From Hyphomonadaceae bacterium (GTDB taxonomy: Bacteria > Pseudomonadota > Alphaproteobacteria > Caulobacterales > Maricaulaceae): a stretch of DNA of 64,000 nt. The notes under the pieces were generated by a model. That model was not told the DNA's origin. It searched no databases and was given only the letters and a program-made list of their open reading frames with translations. Shown in pieces: positions 1 to 9,115 of this stretch; within the stretch, counting starts at the first letter, position 1; each line of letters begins with the position of its first letter. The stretch spans positions 1 to 64,000 of the forward strand of contig JABDMW010000050.1 in the NCBI GenBank assembly GCA_013001295.1, read 5' to 3'. Made by a program: the position numbers and the translations under genes.

Positions 1-110
1 TATGGAGACAAAGCTGCCGCCGCAGCGAGCCCCGCTATTCCGGCACCTGCCACCAACGCTCTTTCCCCTCGCAATTCCGATTTATTATCCAAAAACCGCC
101 ATCCCCGCAT
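1..110 (-). CDS. N-terminus of an FAD/NAD(P)-binding oxidoreductase (partial)
   Basis: Read on the minus strand from an ATG at 110, the first 36 codons stay open to the window edge. After a short polar leader they contain a hydrophobic strand followed by Gly-Ala-Gly-Ile-Ala-Gly, then an Ala-rich helix. This is the GxGxxG dinucleotide-binding start of FAD-dependent monooxygenases and related flavoproteins. The gene is divergent from the amidohydrolase at 230 and probably belongs to the same catabolic cluster. The start could instead be a TTG or GTG a few codons later. Only the Rossmann start is visible, so the reaction is unknown. Confidence 0.6.
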   Translation of the reverse strand, partial: MRGWRFLDNKSELRGERALVAGAGIAGLAAAAALSP

Positions 111-116
111 ATATTA

Positions 117-135
117 TATATTAGACACTTTTTAC
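117..135 (-). promoter_or_regulatory. AT-rich box shared by divergent promoters (copy 1)
   Basis: On the minus strand this reads AAAAAGTGTCTAATATATAA, close to the boxes at 1353, 12554 and 26671 (core AAATGTGTYTAATTAATW). It lies between the divergent flavoprotein and amidohydrolase genes. A role as regulator binding site is inferred from position and recurrence only. Confidence 0.3.
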
Positions 136-229
136 ATTATTGACTAAAATCTATTCTTGCATCAATATGTGAAATAACAACATAACCAGCGGCACAATTA
201 GCGCACACAACAGATTCAGGATTCCAGTT

Positions 230-1303
230 ATGCTTATCGACCTTCATGCCCATGCCCCTCTTCCAGGATATTATGATCAACACCCGCATTGGGGGCCTTT
301 CTTTGAAAAACACGACAACGGCGATGTGAAACTCCGCGTCGGGCATTGGATTTTAAGCTTGGGCGCTCCGGAACGTCGCGCTGCCGTCGCCGCTGGCAAC
401 GCCCCGTCGGTCGCGGAATATATGGCCAATTGGGGCGACGCCAAGAAACGCTTGGCAAAAATGGACGCTGCCGGTCAAGACGCGCAAGTCGTATCCGTCC
501 CTTCGCATTGTTACATGTATTGGGCGGAGCCGGAATTTAGCGTGCCCTACTCCCAAAAAGTCAATGACGTCACAGCCGAGTATTGCGCGGACGGCAATGA
601 TCGCCTTTTTGGTTGGGCCACAGCTCCCTTAAACGTGCCTGAAGAAGCGGCTAAAGAAATCCGCCGCGCTTGCGGACCTTTGGGGTTAAAAGGTTTGGTT
701 GCCGGCGGTTCTAATTTTGGCGGTCTAGAGTTCGATGATCCCGAAATGGATCATGTATGGGCGGCGTTGTGCGATGTTGACCTACCCATGTTCATCCATG
801 GCTATAATCAGTCGGTGACTTGGGGTGAAAAAGCCAATGATGACCGCTATGAGACCACCGCCATTGTCGGCATGCAGTATGATGAAACAAAATGTTTCTG
901 GTATATGTGCAATGGCGGCGTTTTTGACCGGTTCCCTGATCTCAAGGTCTACATCACCCATGGCGGCGGCTATGTGCCGTACCAGCTCGGGCGCCTGAAT
1001 GAGACCAATAAAAATCTCGATGTGAAACACAATAAGAAAGACCTGATCGAATATATGGACAATTTCTATTTTGATCTGGAATTACACGAAGTGCCAATGC
1101 GTCAGGCAGTTCTCGACCTGATCGGTGCTGATCGCCTCCTCTATGGCAGTAATTTTGGCGGTAGTGATGCCGTGCGTCACGATCTGACAGAGGGTCTGCG
1201 CATTTCAGACGAGGATTTGCAAAAAATCCGGTATAAAAACGCCGTAGATCTGCTCAGAATTGATACGAGCAAGATGGGACGCGCCAAGAAATTGGCTGCG
1301 TAG
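230..1303 (+). CDS. Amidohydrolase family 2 protein (ACMSD-like metal-dependent hydrolase/decarboxylase)
   Basis: This 357-residue cytoplasmic protein has the amidohydrolase_2 TIM-barrel signature. His6-Ala-His8 sits at the end of strand 1, His190 in FIHGYNQ and His244 in ITHGGG. The usual fourth metal-site Asp (GSD) is replaced by Asn308 in YGSNFGG. The family includes ACMSD and related ring-fission-product decarboxylases and hydrolases. The protein is a clear paralogue of the one at 16120, with the same motifs and the same Asn. It is monocistronic, divergent from a flavoprotein and followed by a hairpin. Its substrate is unknown; a ring-opened intermediate of the pathway is the natural guess. 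Confidence 0.85.
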   Translation: MLIDLHAHAPLPGYYDQHPHWGPFFEKHDNGDVKLRVGHWILSLGAPERRAAVAAGNAPSVAEYMANWGDAKKRLAKMDAAGQDAQVVSVPSHCYMYWAEPEFSVPYSQKVNDVTAEYCADGNDRLFGWATAPLNVPEEAAKEIRRACGPLGLKGLVAGGSNFGGLEFDDPEMDHVWAALCDVDLPMFIHGYNQSVTWGEKANDDRYETTAIVGMQYDETKCFWYMCNGGVFDRFPDLKVYITHGGGYVPYQLGRLNETNKNLDVKHNKKDLIEYMDNFYFDLELHEVPMRQAVLDLIGADRLLYGSNFGGSDAVRHDLTEGLRISDEDLQKIRYKNAVDLLRIDTSKMGRAKKLAA

Positions 1304-1333
1304 TTCAAAACAAATAAATTTGCGCTCCCAATT

Positions 1334-1353
1334 GCGTTGTATTTTTACAACGC
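1334..1353 (+). terminator. Hairpin after the amidohydrolase gene
   Basis: GCGTTGTA and TACAACGC form a perfect 8-bp stem with a TTTT loop, 31 bases after the stop codon. No strong T run follows, only ATTTT, so it is a weak terminator candidate. Confidence 0.45.
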
Positions 1354-1380
1354 ATTTTCCAAATGTGTCTAATTAATAGA
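1353..1380 (+). promoter_or_regulatory. AT-rich box upstream of the TonB receptor (copy 2)
   Basis: CATTT-TCC-AAATG is followed by TGTCTAATTAATA, nearly identical to the box at 26671. It lies just upstream of a good -35-like TTGACA at 1389-1394, a position typical for an activator site. The -10 element is not convincing. Confidence 0.35.
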
Positions 1381-1475
1381 GAATTCTATTGACATTCATG
1401 AACAGATTAGCGATTTTTGTTCAATAAATAATAAAGTCCACCAAACGAATCGAATTCAATAAAAGGGGAATTTTA

Positions 1476-3713
1476 ATGACATCGTTCAACACCTCCAGCC
1501 TTTCGAAAGAGCGCCTCGCCAAGCGCGTTATGCTGTCGACCGCTATATCTGCGACCGCACTCCTACTTCCGGCATCCGCATTCGCGCAAGCCGTTAGTTT
1601 TGATGAAATTGTAACCACGGCACGCCGCGTTACAGAGAATCTGCAAACAACGCCTGTTGCCGTCACCTCGCTTGGCGGTGAAGCGATCGAAAACCGCCAG
1701 ATTACCGATGTAAACGCCATTCAATATAACGCGCCGAACATCACGATTGAACCGCTGAACGGCAATTCCGGTGCCAGCGTCTCCATACGGGGCATGGCCG
1801 GTGTCGAGAACACGTCTGCCTCTGACCCTGCTGTTGGTATCTATGTCGACGGCGTTTATTCTGCCCGTTCTTCTCTGGGTCTCCTTGAACTTGTCGATGT
1901 AGAACGAGTCGAAGTCCTGCGCGGACCACAAGGCACGCTGTTTGGCCGCAATACAACCGGCGGCGCTTTGGTAATTACAACTCCTGATCCAGATGGCGAC
2001 CTTAGCGGCCGCCTCACAGGTCGCTTCGGTGAGTATAATACAGCCGAAGTGCTGGGACACGTAAATGTCCCCTTGGCCGGAGAAGAAGCCGCAGCCCGCA
2101 TTAGTTTCAAACATGCAGAGCATGACGGATATGGGCAAAGCCTGTTTAATGGTTATGAACTCGCAAATTTAAATTCCGATTATATCCGCGGCGTTGTAAA
2201 AATAGCTCCTGAAAAGGAAAAATGGGACATCACACTCGCCGGCGACTGGTTCAACCGCCAGGGCAATGGCCCCATCGCAGCCCTGACCGACGTAAATCCT
2301 GCCGGTCTCTCGGGCGCATTCCTTGGCTATGCACAGTATATCTCGGACGATTTTTATTCGAACTTTACCGCAACAGAACAATTTGAAGACATCACGGCCA
2401 AAGGCGTTTCCGCTGTAATCAACTATGATCTTGGCGATGTTCAACTAAAATCCATTTCAGCCTATCGTAGCGTGTTTAACAACATTCTCGCCGACATTGA
2501 GGGCACGCCTAATCCACAGATTGCCGGACCCGCATTTGTCCTGCCATCGCCACCCTTGCCGGTTCCCGGCATCGTCATTCCGACCGGCATTCAGTACGAG
2601 CAAACGAATGATCAGGACCGTCAACTTACGCAAGAACTTCAGCTTTATGGAAAACACAATAATCTGCAGTGGATTGTCGGCGCGTTTTATTTCACGGAAA
2701 GCAACTCTGACCTGACCCAAAGCTCCACGGCAAATACAATCGGTGATATTGAAAACGATTCCTACGCCATTTACGGACAAGGTGATTATGCTCTTAGCGA
2801 CAAGCTGACACTTAATGCCGGCCTTCGCTATACTTGGGATGAACGCAATCTGGATATGGGCATATTTAGCCCGGGCGGTGCAGTATGTACACTGGCCCAA
2901 ACCAATTCCCCCGGGGAATGTGTCCTCTCGCGTACCGTGAAATATGATTATTTATCATACGACTTGGGTATCAATTATGAATTTAACGACTCAATTTTCG
3001 GCTATGCAAAAACCAGCCGGGCGACCCGTGCCGGTGGCTTTAACCACCGCGTTATTGCGCCAGCCTATGAGCCTGAAAGAGTTACAAACTACGAATTTGG
3101 ACTTAAAACCCAACTCTTGGACAACAAAGTTAGGGCCAATCTTGCAGCATTCTATATGGACTATGACAATGTTCAAAGAACGGCTGTGATTGTTGTCGGT
3201 AATACACCGACCGCATCAACGACAAATGCCGCAAAAGCCAAAGTTACAGGCATTGAGGCAGAGGTAGACGTTGTGCTCAATGACTATTTCAGTTTCGGTG
3301 GCTCGCTCGGGCTGCTTGATCCATCTTATGATGAATTCATGGATGCCGGTCGTGACCGGAGTGATGAACCCTTCACTTACGCGGCAGATTACACATATAA
3401 TGTTTACGCGACCGCAACAGCGCCTCTGTCCTTCGGCGAGTTCGTTCTTCATGCCGATTACGGATTTAAAGGCGACATTTACTTCGACACAGTTGATCTG
3501 GACCGGGACCTTCAAGAAGGATATGGCCTATTGAATGTTCGGGCCGCCTTGAAATTCGAGGACATGAATTTGGAACTCGCCGTGTTCGGTAAAAATGTCA
3601 CCAACGAAGAATACAATACGTATATTCTCGATCTCAACAATTCACTCGGTTATACGACAGGATTTAGAGGAACGCCCGGAGTCTGGGGTGCCGAGGCGAC
3701 TGTGCGGTTCTAA
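1476..3713 (+). CDS. TonB-dependent outer-membrane receptor
   Basis: This 745-residue protein starts with an extended signal peptide (about residues 1-38, ending ASAFA-QA). A TonB-box-like segment (FDEIVTTARR) follows, then a plug domain whose VEVLRGPQGTLFGRNTTGG motif is typical of the family, and a long beta-barrel ending in Phe. Such receptors import scarce or hydrophobic compounds across the outer membrane using TonB-ExbBD energy. It stands alone at the edge of the catabolic cluster with its own upstream box and a downstream terminator, so it most likely takes up the cluster's substrate. Siderophore uptake is possible, but no iron genes are near. Confidence 0.93.
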   Translation: MTSFNTSSLSKERLAKRVMLSTAISATALLLPASAFAQAVSFDEIVTTARRVTENLQTTPVAVTSLGGEAIENRQITDVNAIQYNAPNITIEPLNGNSGASVSIRGMAGVENTSASDPAVGIYVDGVYSARSSLGLLELVDVERVEVLRGPQGTLFGRNTTGGALVITTPDPDGDLSGRLTGRFGEYNTAEVLGHVNVPLAGEEAAARISFKHAEHDGYGQSLFNGYELANLNSDYIRGVVKIAPEKEKWDITLAGDWFNRQGNGPIAALTDVNPAGLSGAFLGYAQYISDDFYSNFTATEQFEDITAKGVSAVINYDLGDVQLKSISAYRSVFNNILADIEGTPNPQIAGPAFVLPSPPLPVPGIVIPTGIQYEQTNDQDRQLTQELQLYGKHNNLQWIVGAFYFTESNSDLTQSSTANTIGDIENDSYAIYGQGDYALSDKLTLNAGLRYTWDERNLDMGIFSPGGAVCTLAQTNSPGECVLSRTVKYDYLSYDLGINYEFNDSIFGYAKTSRATRAGGFNHRVIAPAYEPERVTNYEFGLKTQLLDNKVRANLAAFYMDYDNVQRTAVIVVGNTPTASTTNAAKAKVTGIEAEVDVVLNDYFSFGGSLGLLDPSYDEFMDAGRDRSDEPFTYAADYTYNVYATATAPLSFGEFVLHADYGFKGDIYFDTVDLDRDLQEGYGLLNVRAALKFEDMNLELAVFGKNVTNEEYNTYILDLNNSLGYTTGFRGTPGVWGAEATVRF

Positions 3714-3742
3714 TTAATCGTCACATCAAGCTGTAATGAAAG

Positions 3743-3772
3743 CGCGCCGTTTCATACGAAATGGCGCGTTTT
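3743..3772 (+). terminator. Rho-independent terminator after the TonB receptor
   Basis: An 11-bp stem (3743-3753 with 3758-3768, one G-T wobble) has an ATAC loop and is followed by TTTT. It separates the receptor gene from the SDR gene at 3800. Confidence 0.75.
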
Positions 3773-3799
3773 GCATTTGCCATTTAGCGAAAGAAATTC

Positions 3800-4660
3800 A
3801 TGGATAATTCCTTCACAAATCAGTACGGATCCTGGGCAATAATTTGTGGCGCGTCGGACGGTCTCGGCTTGGAACTGGCCAGAGAATGCGCATCCAAAGG
3901 ATTGAATTGTGCGCTGATTGCAAGGCGCGCCGAGCTTCTTAATTCCATCGCAGACCAGCTTAAACGTGAATACGGCGTGGAGACACGTGCCTGTCCTATG
4001 GATTTGATGAGCGATGACGCCACCGCGCAAATCGAAGCGATTGCCAATGACTTGCCTGTGGGGCTCTTCATTATTAACGCAGGTGGCGACACGGTCAGCA
4101 CGCGGTTTCTGGAAAGCGAGATGACGGCGTGGCGAAAATTCATGCAACGCAATATCGACCTTCTGACGGAATCCCTGCACAATTTCGGTACGCGGTTTCG
4201 CAAACAAGGCCATGGCGGCATTATGGTCATGGGATCCGACCTCGCCTTCAGCGGAGCCGGACGTGTTAGCCTGTATAGCGCCAGCAAGGCCTATGCGATG
4301 AATTTAATCGAATCCCTTTGGACAGAATGGCAAGGGTCGAATGTCGATATTAGCTATATGGTCATTGGATCTACAAAAACCCCTAAAATGCTGGGCATAT
4401 TAGAGCACTACGGTATTGATCCAACTGCGATTGATCTGATCGAACCAGAGGATTTAGCAAAGTGGGCCATCGCCAATATCGACCAAGGCCCGACTTGTGT
4501 CTATGACGTCGATCCAACGTCGATGGATCCGATGACGTCACCGAATGCCCGCCGCGAACGCATATTGCGCAATACGCAGATTATCGATTTTTTCTATGGC
4601 GATTTAAAAGCTGATGAAGATTTATTGAAAAACCTGAAATCCGGTCGGAACTGGAAATAG
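3800..4660 (+). CDS. Short-chain dehydrogenase/reductase
   Basis: This 286-residue SDR has a cofactor loop GASDGLGLE near residue 18, a central NAG motif and an intact YSASK catalytic pair near residue 158. It interconverts an alcohol and a ketone with NAD(P). The C-terminal 50 residues are longer than in minimal SDRs, as in the 3-ketoacyl-CoA/steroid-type branch. The gene follows the receptor after a terminator and ends 3 bases from the convergent SnoaL-like gene. Its substrate is unknown; the cluster context suggests a pathway alcohol. Confidence 0.85.
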   Translation: MDNSFTNQYGSWAIICGASDGLGLELARECASKGLNCALIARRAELLNSIADQLKREYGVETRACPMDLMSDDATAQIEAIANDLPVGLFIINAGGDTVSTRFLESEMTAWRKFMQRNIDLLTESLHNFGTRFRKQGHGGIMVMGSDLAFSGAGRVSLYSASKAYAMNLIESLWTEWQGSNVDISYMVIGSTKTPKMLGILEHYGIDPTAIDLIEPEDLAKWAIANIDQGPTCVYDVDPTSMDPMTSPNARRERILRNTQIIDFFYGDLKADEDLLKNLKSGRNWK

Positions 4661-4663
4661 TAC

Positions 4664-5032
4664 CTAGGCAACCGGTTCCGGCTTAATGAGATATTTCACA
4701 TGCATGTCATCGCCGTCAAACCGGTAGAGCTCCATGGTGTGAATATCGAGGCCGCGCGACGGCATCCGGTTGATATGATAACAGACCGCTTCGTTGGCAT
4801 TCACTACCGTTTTTACAATATCAATATCGACCAGCGCATTTGACGTTTCCCACATATTGTCGAGCACTGCCCAGGAATCCGTTTCAATCGGACGTCCAAC
4901 ATACTCAATCGTCATGTTCCCGGGACAAGCCGCTTTATACAGCTTAAAGAATGCGTCTTTATCGCGGGCATTCCAAGCCGCGACCTGGTCATGGATAAAT
5001 TTCTCTATTTTTGCGACTTGTTCGTCTGACAT
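4664..5032 (-). CDS. SnoaL/NTF2-like protein
   Basis: This 122-residue protein has the alpha-helical start and curved-sheet pattern of the NTF2/SnoaL fold: an N-terminal helix, a WNARDKDAFFKLY segment, then strands around a pocket. Such proteins act as isomerases, dehydratases or ligand binders in polyketide and steroid chemistry. It is the last gene of an operon that begins with the flavoprotein at 8973 and includes a P450. No catalytic residues can be assigned with confidence. The fold assignment rests on pattern and length. Confidence 0.65.
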   Translation of the reverse strand: MSDEQVAKIEKFIHDQVAAWNARDKDAFFKLYKAACPGNMTIEYVGRPIETDSWAVLDNMWETSNALVDIDIVKTVVNANEAVCYHINRMPSRGLDIHTMELYRFDGDDMHVKYLIKPEPVA

Positions 5033-5047
5033 ACTTCGTCTCCAAAA

Positions 5048-6082
5048 CTATTTTAAATCTGAACCCAGAACATTTCGTGCCGTCCCGTTTCGGCGATCCG
5101 TCTCGCCCCAACCGAGCCAATGGTCGATTTCGCGGGTATCACCTTTGCGCCGCCACTGGCCACATTGCTGAGCCGTAATTGGAAAGCCACCGACAAAATC
5201 GCTCATCTCGTCTTTTTTGTCCGGCCTGAATTCCCATTCTTCCGTCCCGTCAATAACAACATTGGCCGACTTAGCGAAGTAGCTACCGGGTTTGTGGACG
5301 ACATTGCCTTCAATATTTGTCGTCGAGCGCACTTTTCCTGTTTGATCCGTCAGGATGGCGTAACCAAGGTTTTCGTGTCCGACCATGATGGAACCGAGTT
5401 CATAACTTCCGTCTTTATAGACATTAGCAAAGGTCCACCAGATGACATGCATATTGTTGTTCACGACCAGGTCTTTTTTGTGATGGATCGCACCACCCTC
5501 TTCCATGTAAATTTGATCAGCCGCTATGAAGCCTTTGACTTTTCGGCCATCACAAACCCCCGAAACATTGTATACTTGAGACACGTAAAAAGTACCCCAT
5601 TCCCGCCCGGGCAAATACCATTGCATGCCATTGCCCAGCAATTTGCCTTCGATGTCAAACAGTCCTTCTTCTTTCCATGAAAACCGGTCACTTGAAGCTG
5701 TTAATTTCCAGGGATTTCCTTCATCATCGGCAAGGCTTTGCCACGAGGCGATATCGCCCTCCAGCGCAGTTTGAGGACGCAGCGTCATGGCTTGATTCGC
5801 CATTTTTTCGCGATCCAGACGAATGTTTTCACCATCGATTAGTGTAGATAAAAACAAAAATGTGACCGGATTTGGCGTCCCTTGCGGACCCAATAATGAT
5901 CGAACGACAGCAAATGTCTCGCCGTCTTCTGTATACAGGCATCCAAAGCAGGAGGTTTTGGAATAGGTCAGTCCGAAAAAACCTCGCGTATCATTCAAGG
6001 CTTTGCCAGTGACTTGGTGAGGTCCCACTAATGTCTGATAGGCGAAATTCCCGCGTTCGGGTATTTTATCGTAATGTATCAT
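5048..6082 (-). CDS. Uncharacterised protein of the P450 operon
   Basis: I do not recognise this 344-residue protein with confidence. It has no signal peptide or membrane segment and is rich in Trp, Gly and beta-type sequence. It has a Cys pair (SCFGC, near residue 45) and alternating strand patterns that recall lipocalin-like AttH/CrtC or DUF7064-type two-barrel proteins. It sits 9 bases downstream of the P450 gene and 15 bases upstream of the SnoaL-like gene, so it is very likely co-transcribed. A role in binding or modifying the hydrophobic pathway substrate is a guess from context. Confidence 0.7.
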   Translation of the reverse strand: MIHYDKIPERGNFAYQTLVGPHQVTGKALNDTRGFFGLTYSKTSCFGCLYTEDGETFAVVRSLLGPQGTPNPVTFLFLSTLIDGENIRLDREKMANQAMTLRPQTALEGDIASWQSLADDEGNPWKLTASSDRFSWKEEGLFDIEGKLLGNGMQWYLPGREWGTFYVSQVYNVSGVCDGRKVKGFIAADQIYMEEGGAIHHKKDLVVNNNMHVIWWTFANVYKDGSYELGSIMVGHENLGYAILTDQTGKVRSTTNIEGNVVHKPGSYFAKSANVVIDGTEEWEFRPDKKDEMSDFVGGFPITAQQCGQWRRKGDTREIDHWLGWGETDRRNGTARNVLGSDLK

Positions 6083-6091
6083 ATCGTTCCC

Positions 6092-7375
6092 CTAATCCCA
6101 CAAGACGCGTATTTCAGATGCGCCCCTTAACTGTGCCCCTTTTATCTCCGGTTTCGGATAATCCGGATCCAGCCTTAGATTTGGCAGTAAATCCAACAAG
6201 GCATTTACGGCGACTTCCAGTTCCATTTTCGCTACGAATTGACCGATGCACATATGAGGTCCAAAACCGAATGTGAAGTTAGCCGTCTGCTTTCGGTCCA
6301 TATCAAACACGTCCGGATTTTCGAAAACTTCCTCATCGCGATTGGCTGAAGCCACGAGACATTGAACGAGCGCGCCTTTAGGTATTTTAACACCCCTGAT
6401 CTCCGTATCTTCAGAGGCTTGGCGAATTTTCACCGTGGCAACGCCTTCATACCGCGTCGCTTCATTGATAGCTTTTGGCACGAGACTCCTGTCGTTGCGG
6501 AGTCGCTCCCATAGCTCCGGATTGCTCAGCATTATCGCCATCAAACAACTAAAAGTACGGGTTGTGGTCTCCCCGCCCGCTGGCAACAAAGTCCCTGCAA
6601 AGGTACCAACCTCATGGTCATTCATTTTTTTGCCTTTGTATTCAGCATGAATGAGTTGGCTCATGAAATCGCGACCTGTCGCGCCTTCTGCCCGCTTTAG
6701 CTTCGCCAATTCCACCAATCTGGAACGCATATGGTCAGCAGCTTCGTTTGCTCGTTCCAAAGCGGCTTGCAAATCTTCTTCGTCTTTTTTCGGACCGGCG
6801 AGAATGAGTAGGCCCATAGCCGCGATCTCATAAATATCTTCACGCCAACTCTCCGGAAAACCAACCAATTCATAAATAATCCGAATCGGGAAATACAATC
6901 CGAAGTCCATTAGGTTTGCTTTCTTGAGCGGCACCATAGGCTCGACAAACTCTTCACGAATAATCTTTGTAATCGTCTCGCGATAGTGATTGACGTTTGC
7001 CGGCATGAAGATCGGCTTCATCAAGGCCCGCATTTCCTTGTGTTCCTGACCATCCAAAGCAAGAATAATCAAGGCGTCTCCACCGAAGAACTTGCCGAGA
7101 CCATATCGGATGAACCCGCTCGTGAATGTCTTTGCGTCTGTCAAAACCTTTCGAATATCGTGATATTTGAAAACCGCATAAACCGGATGCGTATGCCGCG
7201 TATCCGCGTGCGTCGCCACTTCGAGGCTTTTCATGAAGTCGCCTTCTATGACCGGATCCGACAGGCGCTGTTTTTTGCAAACGTCGTAAAGGTCAACATC
7301 GATCCCCTTGTAATTTTTGGAAAGAGCGGCATAGGCGTCTTCCAATAATTCTGATCTTTCGTCCAAAAATGACAT
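6092..7375 (-). CDS. Cytochrome P450 monooxygenase
   Basis: This 427-residue soluble bacterial P450 has the I-helix AGGETT (266-271), ExxR as E305-A-T-R308, and a heme loop FGFGPHMCIG with Cys376 as thiolate ligand. It would hydroxylate a hydrophobic substrate using electrons from a ferredoxin; the [3Fe-4S]-type ferredoxin at 20546 and the [2Fe-2S] one at 31746 are candidates. It lies 11 bases after the flavoprotein gene in a four-gene operon. A good Shine-Dalgarno (AGGAGAG) supports the start. The substrate is unknown. Confidence 0.95.
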   Translation of the reverse strand: MSFLDERSELLEDAYAALSKNYKGIDVDLYDVCKKQRLSDPVIEGDFMKSLEVATHADTRHTHPVYAVFKYHDIRKVLTDAKTFTSGFIRYGLGKFFGGDALIILALDGQEHKEMRALMKPIFMPANVNHYRETITKIIREEFVEPMVPLKKANLMDFGLYFPIRIIYELVGFPESWREDIYEIAAMGLLILAGPKKDEEDLQAALERANEAADHMRSRLVELAKLKRAEGATGRDFMSQLIHAEYKGKKMNDHEVGTFAGTLLPAGGETTTRTFSCLMAIMLSNPELWERLRNDRSLVPKAINEATRYEGVATVKIRQASEDTEIRGVKIPKGALVQCLVASANRDEEVFENPDVFDMDRKQTANFTFGFGPHMCIGQFVAKMELEVAVNALLDLLPNLRLDPDYPKPEIKGAQLRGASEIRVLWD

Positions 7376-7386
7376 ATCCTGCTCTC

Positions 7387-8973
7387 CTATTTCAAAAACC
7401 GTTTAACGCGAGCGGCGGCTAACCTGCCCGGTTGACCGGAAACGCCACCGCCCGGAGGTGCGCCCGCATTGCCGAAAAACAAACCCTTTACGGGCAGTTC
7501 GCCTGAAAGACCTGCTGCCGGCCGCATCATGGCACTGCGCAAAATCGACACATCCACATGTACATAGGAGCCGCCAGGAACATTCAGCCGTTCTTCCAAC
7601 TGGTCGGCGGTTTCTACCCGACGTCCGATCTCCAATTTATCGACATTTGGGATAACAGCCCGTGTCCAGTCCATCACAAGGTCGACGGAAGGTTTTCGCG
7701 CTTTTTTCCAACCATCGCGCGGGCGGACCGGAAATGCAGCGGGATAAACATATAAAATATCTTCCCCTTCGGGAGCCTGGCTCGGGTCGGCGACAGACGG
7801 CACCGTCCACCAACAATAGGCTTTTTCCGGCAATTCCCCGCGCGCGGCAGCTTCAAAATTTTCAACAATGGTTTCAACCGAACCCATCATTGTTGTCGGC
7901 CACCCAAGATTGACGTCATCCTTGCGTTCCTTTTGATGATGTTCGAACACGGCTTTTCCGTTGAGCGCAATGTCAATTTTAAAAGGAGACGATCCGTGTT
8001 GTGCGCAAGGCGTATTATCTACCCGCTTTAAATATTTGCGTTCGACCTCGCCGTCCGTCACCAGGTTTAGCGCGACCTTGGGATGACAGGCACCAATCAC
8101 AGCTTTCGCACCGATGAATTCACCGCTTTCCAACCTGACCCCGCGGACCGCGCCTTTCTCAGCAACGATCTCGTCGACCTGTGCGTTGGTCATGGTTTCA
8201 CCGCCCAAGGAAGAAAGTCTCGATTTCATAGCTTCAGGAACCTTGGCCATCCCGCCTTTAACACGCCCCATACCGGTTGAATGAAGCATTACCAACAGCA
8301 TAAACCCAAGACCTGCACTATCACGCATGACCGGCCCGGCCCCGCCCGCAAAGCCAAGCACCGCCGCTTGAACGGCAGGATGTTCAAACCGCTCCTCAAC
8401 GATCGACAAAGCTGAATTCGTCATCAGATTTAAGATTTCGTCGCGGTCACTCTTAAACTTGCGCGCTGCCATTAGCGTCGCCCAAATCACCTTGAGGCCT
8501 GGTTTCGCAGGATCGGCCCCCATCATTGGCCCAATGGTCGCCCCCATTTTGAAAAGATCGCCAATAAACTGACCGTACGCTTGAGCATCTTTCTTCGAAT
8601 ATTTCGCCATCTCTCCACAGGTCTTGGCAATATCTTTGAAAAAACAGATCGACGAGCCATCATCATGCAGGTAGGCATAAGCGGGTTCAGACGGGATAAC
8701 TTCCAACCCATGCTCCGCAAGTTTCAAATCGCGACCTACAGGACTGCCCTGCCAACTTGCCAGCTCCAAAGCACAGGAATGTACGAGATGATTTGGTGCC
8801 TCGGGTATTAAATAATCTGAGGCCGCCATGCCGCCGAGTTTTTCTGTACGCTCCAGCACGATGACTTTCTTGCCGTCAGCGGCCAAGTAACACGCTGCTG
8901 CCAACCCGTTATGACCGCCACCGACAATCGCAACATCGTAGTTTTTATCTGTTGAACTCGTGCTCATTGACAT
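7387..8973 (-). CDS. FAD-dependent amine-oxidase/phytoene-desaturase-like oxidoreductase
   Basis: The 528-residue protein opens with a Rossmann FAD site (AIVGGGHNGLAAA, near residue 15). It has the ERTEKLGG glutamate motif and ends with the C-terminal FAD loop GNAGAPPGGGVSGQPG. This is the crtI/PYROXD2-like branch, which desaturates or oxidises hydrophobic substrates. It is the first gene of an operon with P450, unknown and SnoaL-like genes. The operon is divergent from a TetR gene, with a long palindrome between them. It probably performs a dehydrogenation in the same pathway as the P450. Confidence 0.88.
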   Translation of the reverse strand: MSMSTSSTDKNYDVAIVGGGHNGLAAACYLAADGKKVIVLERTEKLGGMAASDYLIPEAPNHLVHSCALELASWQGSPVGRDLKLAEHGLEVIPSEPAYAYLHDDGSSICFFKDIAKTCGEMAKYSKKDAQAYGQFIGDLFKMGATIGPMMGADPAKPGLKVIWATLMAARKFKSDRDEILNLMTNSALSIVEERFEHPAVQAAVLGFAGGAGPVMRDSAGLGFMLLVMLHSTGMGRVKGGMAKVPEAMKSRLSSLGGETMTNAQVDEIVAEKGAVRGVRLESGEFIGAKAVIGACHPKVALNLVTDGEVERKYLKRVDNTPCAQHGSSPFKIDIALNGKAVFEHHQKERKDDVNLGWPTTMMGSVETIVENFEAAARGELPEKAYCWWTVPSVADPSQAPEGEDILYVYPAAFPVRPRDGWKKARKPSVDLVMDWTRAVIPNVDKLEIGRRVETADQLEERLNVPGGSYVHVDVSILRSAMMRPAAGLSGELPVKGLFFGNAGAPPGGGVSGQPGRLAAARVKRFLK

Positions 8974-9058
8974 TCCCGCAATTCGGAACTCGCCCTTTGG
9001 GCGGCTCTGGTTTTATGATTTACAGCATGGTAGCATAAGGACTTGTTCGACGCCTGAT

Positions 9059-9085
9059 AATCGTTTGACTGTCAGTCAAACGATT
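9059..9085. promoter_or_regulatory. Perfect 27-bp palindrome, probable TetR operator
   Basis: AATCGTTTGACTG and CAGTCAAACGATT are exact reverse complements around a single central T. The site lies between the divergent flavoprotein-P450 operon (start 8973) and the TetR gene (start 9116). That is the classic location for a TetR-family repressor controlling itself and its neighbour. Confidence 0.75.
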
Positions 9086-9115
9086 TGGTTTCCGACGCCG
9101 GTAGTGAAAGTACAA

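Noticed and set aside
1334-1353. Treating the hairpin as a strong terminator.
   Set aside because: The T run after the stem is short, so it is listed only as a weak candidate.
8960-9115. N-terminal extension of the TetR protein by 52 residues.
   Set aside because: It would cross the palindromic operator and overlap the neighbouring gene start; the TetR domain begins at the later ATG.
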